NCBI RefSeq assembly: GCF_009746125.1
Contig: NZ_CP041352.1
Span: forward strand, 709,847 to 773,846
DNA: 64,000 nucleotides
Reading direction: 5' to 3'
Source: Casimicrobium huifangae
Lineage (GTDB): Bacteria; Pseudomonadota; Gammaproteobacteria; Burkholderiales; Casimicrobiaceae
Position numbers and translations under genes: made by a program. Below, piece by piece: positions 26,916 through 35,619 of this stretch (the first letter of the stretch is position 1; each line of letters starts with the position of its first letter). Below the pieces are notes generated by a model that saw only the letters and a list, made by a program, of their open reading frames with translations, was not told where the DNA came from and did no database searches.

Positions 26916-27358
26916 AGTTCCTGATCCTGCACGGGCCGAACCTCAATCTGTTCGGCCGCCGCGAGCCGCACATCTACGGCACCACTACATTGGCGCAGAT
27001 CAACGAGCGGCTGCAGTTGCTGGCGGGCGAGCTCGATGTTGAACTGGTGATCCATCAGTCGAATCACGAAGGCGTGCTGGTCGATCACTTTCATCAGTAC
27101 ATCGATAGTGTTGACGGTGCGCTGCTCAACCCGGCGGGCCTTACCCAGCATGGCGTCTCGTTGCATGATGCGATCAAGGCGATGCCGTTTCCGGTGCTCG
27201 AAGTCCATATGTCAAATATCGCTGCCCGCGAGCCCTGGCGCGATCACTCGATCATCGCGCCGGCGGTGAAGGCGACCATCCAGGGCCTGGGCTGGCGTTC
27301 GTACACCGCTGGTTTGCGCGCGCTGGTGGAAACGGTGCGCGAGACCAAGGCTACCTAG
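26912..27358 (+). CDS. aroQ: type II 3-dehydroquinate dehydratase
   Basis: The 148-residue enzyme interconverts 3-dehydroquinate and 3-dehydroshikimate. The signature blocks are LILHGPNLNLFGRREPHIYG with the catalytic Tyr, QSNHEGVLVDHFHQ, LLNPAGLTQHGVSLHDAI with the catalytic His, and VLEVHMSNIAAREPWRDHSIIAP. Its ATG overlaps the TRAP gene stop (ATGA), indicating one operon under IclR control. This suggests a catabolic role, such as quinate to protocatechuate, and not only aromatic amino-acid synthesis. A second aroQ elsewhere would support that. Its stop overlaps the convergent pobR-like gene by 4 bp. Confidence 0.95.
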   Translation: MKFLILHGPNLNLFGRREPHIYGTTTLAQINERLQLLAGELDVELVIHQSNHEGVLVDHFHQYIDSVDGALLNPAGLTQHGVSLHDAIKAMPFPVLEVHMSNIAAREPWRDHSIIAPAVKATIQGLGWRSYTAGLRALVETVRETKAT

Positions 27359-28257
27359 ACGACGGCGGCCGTGGCGTCGGCTGCAGCTGGCGTTGCCAGT
27401 CGCTGCCGAAACGCCCGTGGTGACATTCCAGTGACGCGAGTGAACACCCGGCTGAAGTAAGCCGGGTCGTTGAATCCCAATGCGTAGGTGATGCTGGCAA
27501 CTGGCTGGTTGGTATAGACGAGATAGCGCCGCGCCTCGCGCATGATGCGTTCGTCGATCAACACGGAGGCGGGCCGTCCGGTGGCTGCGCGGGTTATGCG
27601 GCTCAGGTGGGTGGCGCTGACCGCCAGCGCACGGGCGTAATCTGCCACCCGCCAATGCGCCACAAAATGAGCTTCAAGCAGCGACTGGAAGCGTGCGAAC
27701 AGCTGCGATTCGGTCAAACTGCTGTCCTCATCGGCAACTGAAGGTGCATGCCGCGCGGCCAGGCCAAGCAGGGTGCTCGCCAGCCCGCGCAGCAGCAGCG
27801 CCCGCGCCGTGCCGCGACCGGTGAACTCGCGCGCAATACCTGCCATCAAAAGCCGCGCATCGTCCGGCATGGTCACCACAAACGCATTGCCCAGTGTGCG
27901 CCGTACGTCACCGACGCCGCCCAGAATTTCGTCAAGCAGCTCGGCCGCCAGCGTCGTTACCCAACCCTCAGTCCCCCGCTGAAAGGCAAATGCGTGCACG
28001 TCTCCGGGCGGGACGTTGACCAGCGACATGCTGGTGAGTGCCTGGGTCCGCCCATCAATCTGCACTGTGCCACGCCCGGCAGCGAGCAGCAGCAACTGGT
28101 GCAGCCGGTCATGCCGGTGCGGCGCCAGCTCCCAGTCATGCAAGGCTGAGCGGGCGGCGATGGTTTCGCAATGCAGGATGTCCGGCAGATGGGTGGACTC
28201 GCCGAACAGGTTGAAGTTGAGGATGTTCTGGTTGCCGGAGGCCGAGGCATGGCGCAT
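27355..28257 (-). CDS. pobR: AraC-family regulator, PobR-like
   Basis: Residues 1-180 form a cupin-like effector domain (HLPDILHCETIAARSALHDWELAPHRHDRLHQLLLLAAGRGTV) and the end is an AraC pair of helix-turn-helix motifs (RVADYARALAVSATHLSRITRAATGR and PVASITYALGFNDPAYFSRVF). The divergent gene is pobA, the known target of AraC-type PobR in Betaproteobacteria, with 4-hydroxybenzoate as inducer. I put the start at ATG 28257 (300 residues), since PobR proteins have a short leader before the I-x-x-F-x-L-x-G-E segment. A TTG at 28311 would add 18 residues and place a 15-bp palindrome inside the gene. The assignment rests on family and context. Confidence 0.88.
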   Translation of the reverse strand: MRHASASGNQNILNFNLFGESTHLPDILHCETIAARSALHDWELAPHRHDRLHQLLLLAAGRGTVQIDGRTQALTSMSLVNVPPGDVHAFAFQRGTEGWVTTLAAELLDEILGGVGDVRRTLGNAFVVTMPDDARLLMAGIAREFTGRGTARALLLRGLASTLLGLAARHAPSVADEDSSLTESQLFARFQSLLEAHFVAHWRVADYARALAVSATHLSRITRAATGRPASVLIDERIMREARRYLVYTNQPVASITYALGFNDPAYFSRVFTRVTGMSPRAFRQRLATPAAADATAAVV

Positions 28258-28271
28258 GTACGAATCGTACA
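28257..28271. promoter_or_regulatory. 15-bp palindrome at the pobR start
   Basis: TGTACGAATCGTACA has 7-bp perfect arms around one central base and lies against the preferred ATG of the pobR-like gene, 120 bp upstream of pobA. It may be an operator for PobR autoregulation. AraC sites are usually direct repeats, so another regulator is possible. Confidence 0.4.
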
Positions 28272-28390
28272 AGTATTCGCAGCTTCCGGCCATTCTCCCT
28301 TGCTGTGGCAAGGTCTACAGTTCGGCTCATGATGAAGTCGTGCGTGCGGCCCGACCGGGGTGCCCGCGATGACCAGACAAGGAGGACAGC

Positions 28391-29563
28391 ATGAAAACAC
28401 AGGTTTGCATCATCGGCGGCGGCCCCTCGGGGCTGATGCTCTCGCAGTTATTGCATCTGAAGGGGATCGACACCGTCGTGCTCGAACGGCAAAGTCGCGA
28501 GTACGTTCTGAGTCGCATTCGTGCCGGCGTGCTGGAGCATGGCTTCGCCAAGCTCATGCGCGAGGCGCAATGTGGCGAGCGCATGGACCGCGAGGGCGAA
28601 ATCCACGAGGGTTTCTTCATCGCCAACAACGGCACCATGAAGCGCATGGATCTGCACAAGTACAGCGGCGGCAATTCGGTGGTGGTTTACGGCCAGACTG
28701 AACTGACGCGTGATCTCTACGAAGCGCGCGACCGCATGAACGGCGTGGTGATCCACAACGCCGAAGATGTGCAGCCGCACAACCTGACCAGCAAGACACC
28801 GTACGTCACCTATCGCAGCGGCGACGACATCGTGCGCATTGATTGCGACTACGTCATCGGCGCCGATGGTTTCCACGGCGTCAGCCGCAAGTCGATCCCG
28901 AAGGATGTGCTGCGCGAGTATGAAAAGGTCTATCCCTTTGGCTGGCTCGGTGTGCTCTCGCGCACCAAACCGGTATCGCCGGAATTGATTTACTCGCGCA
29001 CCGACCGTGGTTTTGCGCTCTGTTCGCTGCGCTCGCAGGTATTGAGCCGCTACTACATCCAGGTGCCACTAACCGATACGGTGGAAGACTGGTCGGACGA
29101 CAAGTTCTGGGATGAGCTGAAACGGCGCTTGCCGGCTGACGTAGCGGCGAAGTTGATCACTGGCGCGTCAATCGAAAAGTCCATCGCGCCGCTGCGCTCG
29201 TTCGTTGCGGAGCCGATGCGTTACGGCAATCTCTTCCTCGCCGGCGACGCGGCACATATTGTGCCGCCCACCGGCGCCCGCGGCCTCAATAGCGCGGCAT
29301 CGGACATCTACTATCTCTATCACGCGATGGTGGCGCACTACAAGAATGGCGACGACAGCGGACTGGATGGCTACTCTGCCAAGGCGCTCGCCCGGGTATG
29401 GAAAGCGCAACGCTTCTCGTGGTGGATGACCACGCTGCTGCATACCTTTCCGGATTCGATCGACTACGACAAAAAGCTGCAGCAGACCGATCTCGACTAT
29501 CTGTTCTCGTCCGAAGCAGCACAAAGCTCGCTCGCGGAGAACTATGTAGGATTGCCGTTCTAG
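28391..29563 (+). CDS. pobA: 4-hydroxybenzoate 3-monooxygenase
   Basis: The 390-residue flavoprotein hydroxylates 4-hydroxybenzoate to protocatechuate using NADPH and oxygen. It has the Rossmann FAD motif CIIGGGPSGLMLSQLL and the family YVLSRIRAGVLEHG. The DG-type motif is CDYVIGADGFHGVSRKSIP and the second FAD motif is LFLAGDAAHIVPPTGARGLN. The tail (LQQTDLDYLFSSEAAQSSLAENYVGLPF) is the PobA C-terminus. A strong AAGGAGGA site precedes the ATG. It is divergent from pobR and ends 6 bp from the convergent LysR gene. Protocatechuate ring-cleavage genes are not in the window. Confidence 0.98.
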   Translation: MKTQVCIIGGGPSGLMLSQLLHLKGIDTVVLERQSREYVLSRIRAGVLEHGFAKLMREAQCGERMDREGEIHEGFFIANNGTMKRMDLHKYSGGNSVVVYGQTELTRDLYEARDRMNGVVIHNAEDVQPHNLTSKTPYVTYRSGDDIVRIDCDYVIGADGFHGVSRKSIPKDVLREYEKVYPFGWLGVLSRTKPVSPELIYSRTDRGFALCSLRSQVLSRYYIQVPLTDTVEDWSDDKFWDELKRRLPADVAAKLITGASIEKSIAPLRSFVAEPMRYGNLFLAGDAAHIVPPTGARGLNSAASDIYYLYHAMVAHYKNGDDSGLDGYSAKALARVWKAQRFSWWMTTLLHTFPDSIDYDKKLQQTDLDYLFSSEAAQSSLAENYVGLPF

Positions 29564-29569
29564 ACAAAG

Positions 29570-30472
29570 CTACTTCGTCGGCGGGCGAGCGATTACTGGC
29601 TGCCCGCTGACCAGTTGCTTGACCCACCGGTTTGGAAAGCGCCGACCGGTGGTGATCGCGTAGAAGCGCTCGCGCACACCGGGCACCGCACATCGCTCGA
29701 CCAGCGTGCCTGCAGCCAGTTCGTCGCGAACCACCACGGTGGGGACAAGCGTGACGCCCGGCGCATCGCGCGCCAGCAGGCGCAGCATGGCCATGTCGTC
29801 AACTTCCGCAATGATGCGCGGCGTGATGCCTGCCGTGTGCACCGCGAGATCGAATGCCGTACGCATCGCGCTGGCGTGGCTTGGCAGCAGCACCGGGGTG
29901 GTGGCCAGATCGTCGGGAAAGCGGAAGGACCGGCGCCCGCGCGACCGGCGTGAGACAAGACTCACCGCAACATCGGCGAGCAGGTGACTATGCCGGTTCT
30001 GCCCGGCATCGCGCGGCACCGGCATGTTGGACAGCAGCATGTCGAGCGCATGGGAATCGAGCTGCGTCAACAGTTCGGCCATGGAGCCGGAGCGCAGCAC
30101 CAGCTCCACACCGGGCTCGGCGAGCAGCGGCCGCAGCAATGTGTATTGAAAGTTACGCGATAGCGTGGCGGCGGCACCGATGCGCACGATCTCCCGGTTA
30201 TCCGCCGGACGCCCGCGCAAGACGGCAAGCAGTTCGTCACCCGACTTGAAGATGGTATCGGCATAGTCAAGCGCGATGCGCCCGGCCTCAGTGAGCGTCA
30301 GCCGCCGGTTGTGCCGTGTGAACAGCGGCTGCCCGAGACGGTCCTCCAGTTGTCGCAACTGGATGGAGAGCGCCGAGGCTGTCACATGCAGACGGGTCGC
30401 AGCGGATGCGACGCTACCTTCGCGGGCAATGGTCCAGAAGTAGTGAAGATGGTGATAGTTCAGGCTTGACAC
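29570..30472 (-). CDS. LysR-family regulator, NhaR-like
   Basis: The 300-residue protein starts SLNYHHLHYFWTIAREGSVASAATRLHVTASALSIQLRQLEDRLGQPLFTRHNRRLTLTEAGR, a LysR helix-turn-helix very close to the NhaR subfamily, where the HYFWTIA start is typical. The effector domain follows (RIGAAATLSRNFQYTLLRPLL ... ADVAVSLVSRRS). NhaR proteins control sodium/proton antiporters or other ion transporters. Here the divergent gene is an SbtA-type sodium-dependent bicarbonate permease, 131 bp away, and it is the obvious target. Function beyond that is inferred. Confidence 0.92.
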   Translation of the reverse strand: MSSLNYHHLHYFWTIAREGSVASAATRLHVTASALSIQLRQLEDRLGQPLFTRHNRRLTLTEAGRIALDYADTIFKSGDELLAVLRGRPADNREIVRIGAAATLSRNFQYTLLRPLLAEPGVELVLRSGSMAELLTQLDSHALDMLLSNMPVPRDAGQNRHSHLLADVAVSLVSRRSRGRRSFRFPDDLATTPVLLPSHASAMRTAFDLAVHTAGITPRIIAEVDDMAMLRLLARDAPGVTLVPTVVVRDELAAGTLVERCAVPGVRERFYAITTGRRFPNRWVKQLVSGQPVIARPPTK

Positions 30473-30558
30473 GACAATCAGGTGCGATGACTGAGCAGAG
30501 AAAAGGCTAAAGAAAATTTATGCAAATGGCAAATTCATTGAACTGGATTGATGTTATG

Positions 30559-30583
30559 TGACTGCCTAGCATTCGGTCAGTCA
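30559..30583. promoter_or_regulatory. possible operator between the NhaR-like regulator and the permease
   Basis: TGACTG (30559-30564) and CAGTCA (30578-30583) form a 6-bp inverted repeat with a 13-bp spacer in the divergent gap, 21 bp before the permease start. LysR sites often follow T-N11-A with such spacing. The arms are short, so this is tentative. Confidence 0.3.
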
Positions 30584-30603
30584 ACAAATCCAGGTGAACT
30601 CCC

Positions 30604-31590
30604 ATGGACGCCACACTCGTCCGCAGCCTGCTCGACCCGGCTGTACTGTTTTTCTTCTTCGGCCTCTTTGCCGCCGCTGTGAGATCGAATCTCGAGGTGC
30701 CACCGGCGATAGCGAAGTTCTTCTCGCTGTATTTGCTGATGTCAATCGGCTTCAAGGGCGGCGTCAGCCTCGCGCAGACCGGGTTCACCAGCAGCATGCT
30801 GCTCGCGCTCGGCGCCGCGCTCACGCTGGCTTTTGTGATCCCGGCCTACAGCTATGCCATTCTGCGCAGACGGCTGAACGCGTTCGATGCAGCGGCAGTG
30901 GCCGCGACCTACGGCTCCGTCAGTGCGGTCACGTTCATCGCAGCAAACAGCTTCATCGAGCAGCAGGGCGTGATGCCTGGTGGTTACATGTCCGCAGCGC
31001 TGGTGTTGATGGAGTCGCCCGCCGTGCTGATGGCGGTGGTGCTGGCCAACCACGCCCGCCAGACAGGTACGCAGCCCGGCACGATTCCGAAAGAGGATGT
31101 GTCGATGAAGAACATCCTGCACGAGGCCTTCACCGATGGTGCGCAACTGCTGCTGCTCGGCAGCCTGCTGATCGGCGTGCTCACTGGCGAGCACGGCAAG
31201 AAGGTGCTCGACCCATTCACCGGCATGATCCAGAAGGGAATACTGGCGTTCTTCCTGCTCGAAATGGGGCTGCTGGTGGGCAGGCGCTTCCGGGATATCG
31301 ACAAGAGCTCGCGCGGCTTCATTGCGCTGTTCGGGCTGGTCGCGCCGCCGGTCAATGCCGCGCTCGCCGCCTCGCTAGCCCATCTGCTGGGGCTACCCCT
31401 CGGTGATGCGTTCATCCTCTGCGTACTCGCCGCCAGTGCGTCCTACATCGTCGTGCCCGCGGTAGTTCGCCACGCCATCCCCGAGGCCAACGCGGGGCTT
31501 TACTTCAGCATGGCGCTGGTGGTGACCTTTCCGTTCAATATTGCGGTGGGGATACCGCTTTACTTTGCGGTGCTGAAGATGGTGTGGTAG
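30604..31590 (+). CDS. SbtA-type sodium-dependent bicarbonate transporter family permease
   Basis: The 328-residue membrane protein has about ten hydrophobic helices, starting SLLDPAVLFFFFGLFAAAV, with the family blocks SLYLLMSIGFKGGVSLA, AAVAATYGSVSAVTFIAANSFIEQQGV and LMESPAVLMAVVLA in the first half. The second half has an inverted repeat of these (GILAFFLLEMGLLVGRR ... ASASYIVVPAVVRHAIPEANAGLYFSMALVVTFPFNI). Characterised cyanobacterial members import bicarbonate with sodium. In heterotrophs the substrate is unproven. AGGTGA lies before the ATG at 30604. It is divergent from an NhaR-like regulator, fitting a sodium-linked role. Confidence 0.92.
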   Translation: MDATLVRSLLDPAVLFFFFGLFAAAVRSNLEVPPAIAKFFSLYLLMSIGFKGGVSLAQTGFTSSMLLALGAALTLAFVIPAYSYAILRRRLNAFDAAAVAATYGSVSAVTFIAANSFIEQQGVMPGGYMSAALVLMESPAVLMAVVLANHARQTGTQPGTIPKEDVSMKNILHEAFTDGAQLLLLGSLLIGVLTGEHGKKVLDPFTGMIQKGILAFFLLEMGLLVGRRFRDIDKSSRGFIALFGLVAPPVNAALAASLAHLLGLPLGDAFILCVLAASASYIVVPAVVRHAIPEANAGLYFSMALVVTFPFNIAVGIPLYFAVLKMVW

Positions 31591-31692
31591 CGACGCGCTC
31601 AAGGCGCGCAAGACGGATTGCAACTATCATTGGGCTGCCAGTAAACGGGAGTCGTCGTCGGTGAACGGTTCGTCGTGCAGGCAAACCACGCC

Positions 31693-34600
31693 ATGTCCAA
31701 TCCGTTTTTCGATCACCCGATTCTCAACTCGCCGTACGATTGCCCTACACGACATTGGGAGCTCGACGATGAGGGCCAGCCGACGCAGCAAATTGTCGGC
31801 GTGCGTCGCCGCGCACAATTCATCACGCCAATTCCCAAGCCCAAGAAGCGCAAGCGTGGCGCCGTGCAGAAAGATTTGGAGCTGGACGATGGGCAGGGCC
31901 TCTCCAGCCGGGAGCAGCAGTACGAGCTGACTTCCATCATCAACGAGGTTCGCGGGCACGTTGAGGCGTGGCGTAGTCTGCCCAATCCGCAACAGTGGCA
32001 AGTCACGCCGGAGACGCAGCGCCTGCTGCAACACTGGCGCCATCATGCGTTTGCTGGTGTCCGTCCGTTTTTCTGTCAGGTCGAAGCCGTCGAGACTGCA
32101 ATCTGGTTGACCGAGGTCGCGCCACTGTCGCGACATGGCAAACGATTCATCGACCACCTGGCTGCTGCCAATCGCGAGGCGAATCCGGACTTGATGCGCC
32201 TCGCACTCAAGCTCGCGACCGGCGCTGGCAAGACAACGGTCATGGCCATGCTGATCGCCTGGCAGACGATCAACGCCGTGCGCCGTCCCGCTGGCAAGTC
32301 ATTCACACGCGGTTTTCTGATTTGCGCACCGGGCCTCACCATCCGCGACCGGCTACGCGTCCTGCTGCCAAATGATCCTGATAGCTACTACAAAACGCGG
32401 GAACTCGTGCCCGGCGACCTGCTTGACGACCTGCACCGCGCCAAGATCGTCATTACCAACTACCATGCCTTCAAGCTGCGAGAGCGGGTCGAGCTATCCA
32501 AGGGCGGACGAGCACTGCTGACCGGACGCACCGGCGACGTGCCGCTTACCCTCGAAACTGAAGGGCAGATGCTGCAACGCGTCATGCCCGACCTCATGGG
32601 TTTCAAGAACATTGTTGTCATTAACGACGAGGCGCACCACTGCTACCGCGAGAAAGTGCGGGCGGCCGATGACGAGGAAGACGACCTGAAGGGGGAGGAA
32701 CGCAGAGAGGCAGAGAAAAACACCGAGGCGGCACGACTCTGGATCTCCGGCATCGAGGCGGTGAATCGCAAGCTTGGCGTGGCCAGGGTGATCGACCTTT
32801 CCGCGACGCCATTTTTCCTGAGCGGCTCTGGCTACGCAGAGGGCACGCTGTTCCCGTGGACGATGAGCGACTTTTCGCTAATGGATGCCATCGAGTGCGG
32901 CATCGTTAAGCTGCCTCGTGTGCCGGTGGCACAGAACATTCCGGGGGACGAGCTGCCGGTCTTTCGTAACCTCTGGCATCACATTGGCAAGGACATGCCG
33001 AAAAAGGGTCGTGGCACTGGCGGTGAACTTGACCCATTGCAATTGCCCACCCGACTGCAAACGGCGCTGGAGGCCCTGTACGGTCACTACGAAAAAACGC
33101 ACCAGCTCTGGCAGGCGGCAGGTATTCGCGTGCCACCATGTTTCATCGTCGTCTGCCAGAACACTGCGATTTCGAAGCTGGTGTACGACTTCATCTCAGG
33201 TTTTCACCGCACCAATGACGATGGCAGCACCACGCTGGTCAACGGTCGCCTTGCGTTGTTTCGCAATTTCGACGACGACACCGGTGCACCGCTTGCCCGC
33301 CCGAACACGCTGCTGATCGACAGTGAGCAGCTTGAGGCTGGCGACGCGCTCGATGACAACTTCCGCACCATGGCGGCTGACGAAATTGAGCGCTTTCGCC
33401 GTGAGATGGCAGAACGCAGCGGCGACATCAGGCGCGCTGCGGACATTACCGACCAGGAGCTGCTCCGCGAGGTGATGAACACCGTTGGCAAATCCGGACA
33501 ACTGGGCGGCGGTATCCGCTGCGTGGTCTCGGTGTCGATGCTGACCGAGGGATGGGATGCCAACACCGTTACCCACGTGCTGGGCGTGCGCGCGTTCGGC
33601 ACCCAATTGCTTTGCGAGCAGGTGATTGGGCGGGCGTTGCGGCGGCAGTCCTACGATCTCAATGAGGAGGGGCTGTTCAACGTCGAGTACGCCGACGTGT
33701 TTGGCATCCCGTTCGATTTCACCGCCAAGCCGGTGGTCAGTCCGCCACAACCGCCGCGCGAGACGGTGCAGGTCAAGGCCATGCGACCCGAGCGCGATGC
33801 GCTGGAGATTCGCTTCCCACGTGTCGAGGGCTACCGCGTCGAGCTGCCCGAGGAACATCTCGTCGCTGCCTTCAACGATGAATCCATCCTTCGGCTCACG
33901 CCGGACATGACCGGCCCCACCAGGAACCGCAACGAAGGCATCATCGGTGAAGGCGTCGATCTCAGCATCGCCCACCTGAGCGACATGCGTACTGCCACGC
34001 TCGCCTTCCATCTCACCCGCCGCCTGATCGAGAGCAAGTGGCGCGACCCCGGTGAAGCCCCGCGCCTGCACCTGTTTGGGCAGTTGAAGCAGATCACCAC
34101 GCAGTGGCTACAAGGCTACTTGCAGTGCGTCGGCGGCACCTACCCGGCGCAGCTCATGTACCAGGAATTTGCCGACATGGCCTGCAACAAGATCACCGCA
34201 GCCATTACCCGCCATTTCTTGGGCGAGCGGCCAATCAAGGTGCTGCTTGATCCGTACAACCCGACTGGCTCCACACGCCATGTGCGCTTCAACACCTCCA
34301 AAAGCGACCTCTGGCAAACCAGCTCCCAGCATTGCCACATCAACTGGGTGGTGCTCGACAGCGATTGGGAGGGTGAATTCTGCCGCGTGGCCGAAGGCCA
34401 CCCCAAGGTGCTCGCCTACGTCAAGAACCACAACCTCGGCTTCGAAGTGCCCTATCGCTTCGGCTCCGGCATGCGCCGCTACTTTCCTGATTTCATCGTG
34501 CTGGTGGATGACGGCCGCGGCGCCAATGATCCGTTGCATCTGGTGGTGGAGATCAAAGGCTATCGCGGCGAAGATGCCATTGAGAAAAAGTCAACGATGG

Positions 34601-34779
34601 ACACCTACTGGATTCCCGGTGTCAACCACGCCGGAAGCTATGGCCGCTGGGCGTTTGCGGAGTTCACGGAGGTGTACCAGATTGAGAGTGAATTCAAGGC
34701 AAAAATTGTCGAGTCCTTTGCTCGGATGATTCGCTCCGCCGCCTTTACGCTGCCCGCCGGGACAGGTCATGAAAACTGA
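31693..34779 (+). CDS. restriction endonuclease subunit: DEAD/DEAH helicase with C-terminal PD-(D/E)XK nuclease (type III Res-like)
   Basis: The product is 1028 residues from ATG 31693 (family-typical start SNPFFDHPILNSPYDCPTRHWELD; a GTG at 31675 is also open). The helicase motifs are Walker A ATGAGKT (175-181), DEAH (312-315), DLSATPFF, SMLTEGWDANTVTHV and the arginine-finger motif QVIGRALRRQSYD. The nuclease motif is P932-D933 ... E953-I-K955 in FPDFIVLVDDGRG ... VVEIKGYRG. It would translocate and cut DNA lacking the partner methyl mark. It is the first gene of a three-gene operon: the dinD gene overlaps its end by 11 bp and the methyltransferase follows. Type III systems usually have mod before res, so the order is unusual. 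Confidence 0.93.
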   Translation: MSNPFFDHPILNSPYDCPTRHWELDDEGQPTQQIVGVRRRAQFITPIPKPKKRKRGAVQKDLELDDGQGLSSREQQYELTSIINEVRGHVEAWRSLPNPQQWQVTPETQRLLQHWRHHAFAGVRPFFCQVEAVETAIWLTEVAPLSRHGKRFIDHLAAANREANPDLMRLALKLATGAGKTTVMAMLIAWQTINAVRRPAGKSFTRGFLICAPGLTIRDRLRVLLPNDPDSYYKTRELVPGDLLDDLHRAKIVITNYHAFKLRERVELSKGGRALLTGRTGDVPLTLETEGQMLQRVMPDLMGFKNIVVINDEAHHCYREKVRAADDEEDDLKGEERREAEKNTEAARLWISGIEAVNRKLGVARVIDLSATPFFLSGSGYAEGTLFPWTMSDFSLMDAIECGIVKLPRVPVAQNIPGDELPVFRNLWHHIGKDMPKKGRGTGGELDPLQLPTRLQTALEALYGHYEKTHQLWQAAGIRVPPCFIVVCQNTAISKLVYDFISGFHRTNDDGSTTLVNGRLALFRNFDDDTGAPLARPNTLLIDSEQLEAGDALDDNFRTMAADEIERFRREMAERSGDIRRAADITDQELLREVMNTVGKSGQLGGGIRCVVSVSMLTEGWDANTVTHVLGVRAFGTQLLCEQVIGRALRRQSYDLNEEGLFNVEYADVFGIPFDFTAKPVVSPPQPPRETVQVKAMRPERDALEIRFPRVEGYRVELPEEHLVAAFNDESILRLTPDMTGPTRNRNEGIIGEGVDLSIAHLSDMRTATLAFHLTRRLIESKWRDPGEAPRLHLFGQLKQITTQWLQGYLQCVGGTYPAQLMYQEFADMACNKITAAITRHFLGERPIKVLLDPYNPTGSTRHVRFNTSKSDLWQTSSQHCHINWVVLDSDWEGEFCRVAEGHPKVLAYVKNHNLGFEVPYRFGSGMRRYFPDFIVLVDDGRGANDPLHLVVEIKGYRGEDAIEKKSTMDTYWIPGVNHAGSYGRWAFAEFTEVYQIESEFKAKIVESFARMIRSAAFTLPAGTGHEN

Positions 34780-35611
34780 ACTTATTCAATCACTTACGGA
34801 AACTTTTGAGGGACACGCTCAGCGCACCGAGGGCGGCGTTGAGTACTGGCTCGCGCGTGACTTGCAGCACCTGCTCGACTACAGCAAGTGGGATAACTTT
34901 CTGAACGTGGTATCGAGGGCCAAAACTGCTTGCGAAGTGTCGGGGCACGCAGTCGCTGACCATTTTGCCGACGTCAGCAAAATGGTCGAACTTGGCTCCG
35001 GTAGCCAGCGCGAAGTCGACGACCTGATGCTGACGCGTTACGCGTGCTACCTGATTGCGCAAAACGGGGACTCGAAAAAGCAACCCATCGCTTTTGCGCA
35101 AACTTACTTTGCCGTTCAAACCCGCCGTGCTGAGTTGATTGAGCAGCGGTTGCTCGAAGCCGAACGCGTCGCTGCGAGGAAAAAACTTACCAACACAGAA
35201 AAAGAGCTTTCATCTGTCATCTACGAACAGACGGGTGGCGAGCAGGATTTCGCGCTCATTCGCAGCAAAGGCGACAGCGCGCTCTTCGGCAAATCCACCC
35301 AGGCGATGAAGGCGCAATGGAAGGTGCCGGACGGACGCCCGCTTGCAGATTTCGCGCCAACCATCATCCTCAAGGCGAAGGACTTCGCTGCCGAGATCAC
35401 CATTTTCAATGCCCGTGAGCATCGCATGCACACCGAGGCCGCAATCTCGAACGAACACGTGACCAACAACAAGGCAGTTCGGGACACCTTGCTGCAACGT
35501 GGTATTCGCCCGGAATCACTGCCGCCCGCTGAGGACGTGAAAAAGGTGGAGCGACGCCTGCAAAGCGCCGACAAGAAGGCGTTGAAGAAACCCGACTCGC
35601 TGGATAGCTGA
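34769..35611 (+). CDS. dinD: DinD-like protein (DNA damage-inducible protein D family)
   Basis: The 280-residue protein matches E. coli DinD through most of its length: WLARDLQHLLDYSKWDNFLNVVSRAKTACE, VDDLMLTRYACYLIAQNGD, KKQPIAFAQTYFAVQTRRAEL and a C-terminal region TEAAISNEHVTNNKAVRDTLLQRGI followed by PESLPPAEDVKKVERR. E. coli DinD is SOS-induced and opposes RecA filaments in vitro. Here the gene overlaps the restriction gene by 11 bp and ends 8 bp before the methyltransferase, so all three should be made together. A RecA antagonist or damage sensor inside a restriction operon suggests a role when host DNA is cut. No LexA box is evident at the operon start. The role is inferred. Confidence 0.92.
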   Translation: MKTELIQSLTETFEGHAQRTEGGVEYWLARDLQHLLDYSKWDNFLNVVSRAKTACEVSGHAVADHFADVSKMVELGSGSQREVDDLMLTRYACYLIAQNGDSKKQPIAFAQTYFAVQTRRAELIEQRLLEAERVAARKKLTNTEKELSSVIYEQTGGEQDFALIRSKGDSALFGKSTQAMKAQWKVPDGRPLADFAPTIILKAKDFAAEITIFNAREHRMHTEAAISNEHVTNNKAVRDTLLQRGIRPESLPPAEDVKKVERRLQSADKKALKKPDSLDS

Positions 35612-35619
35612 TCGTACCC

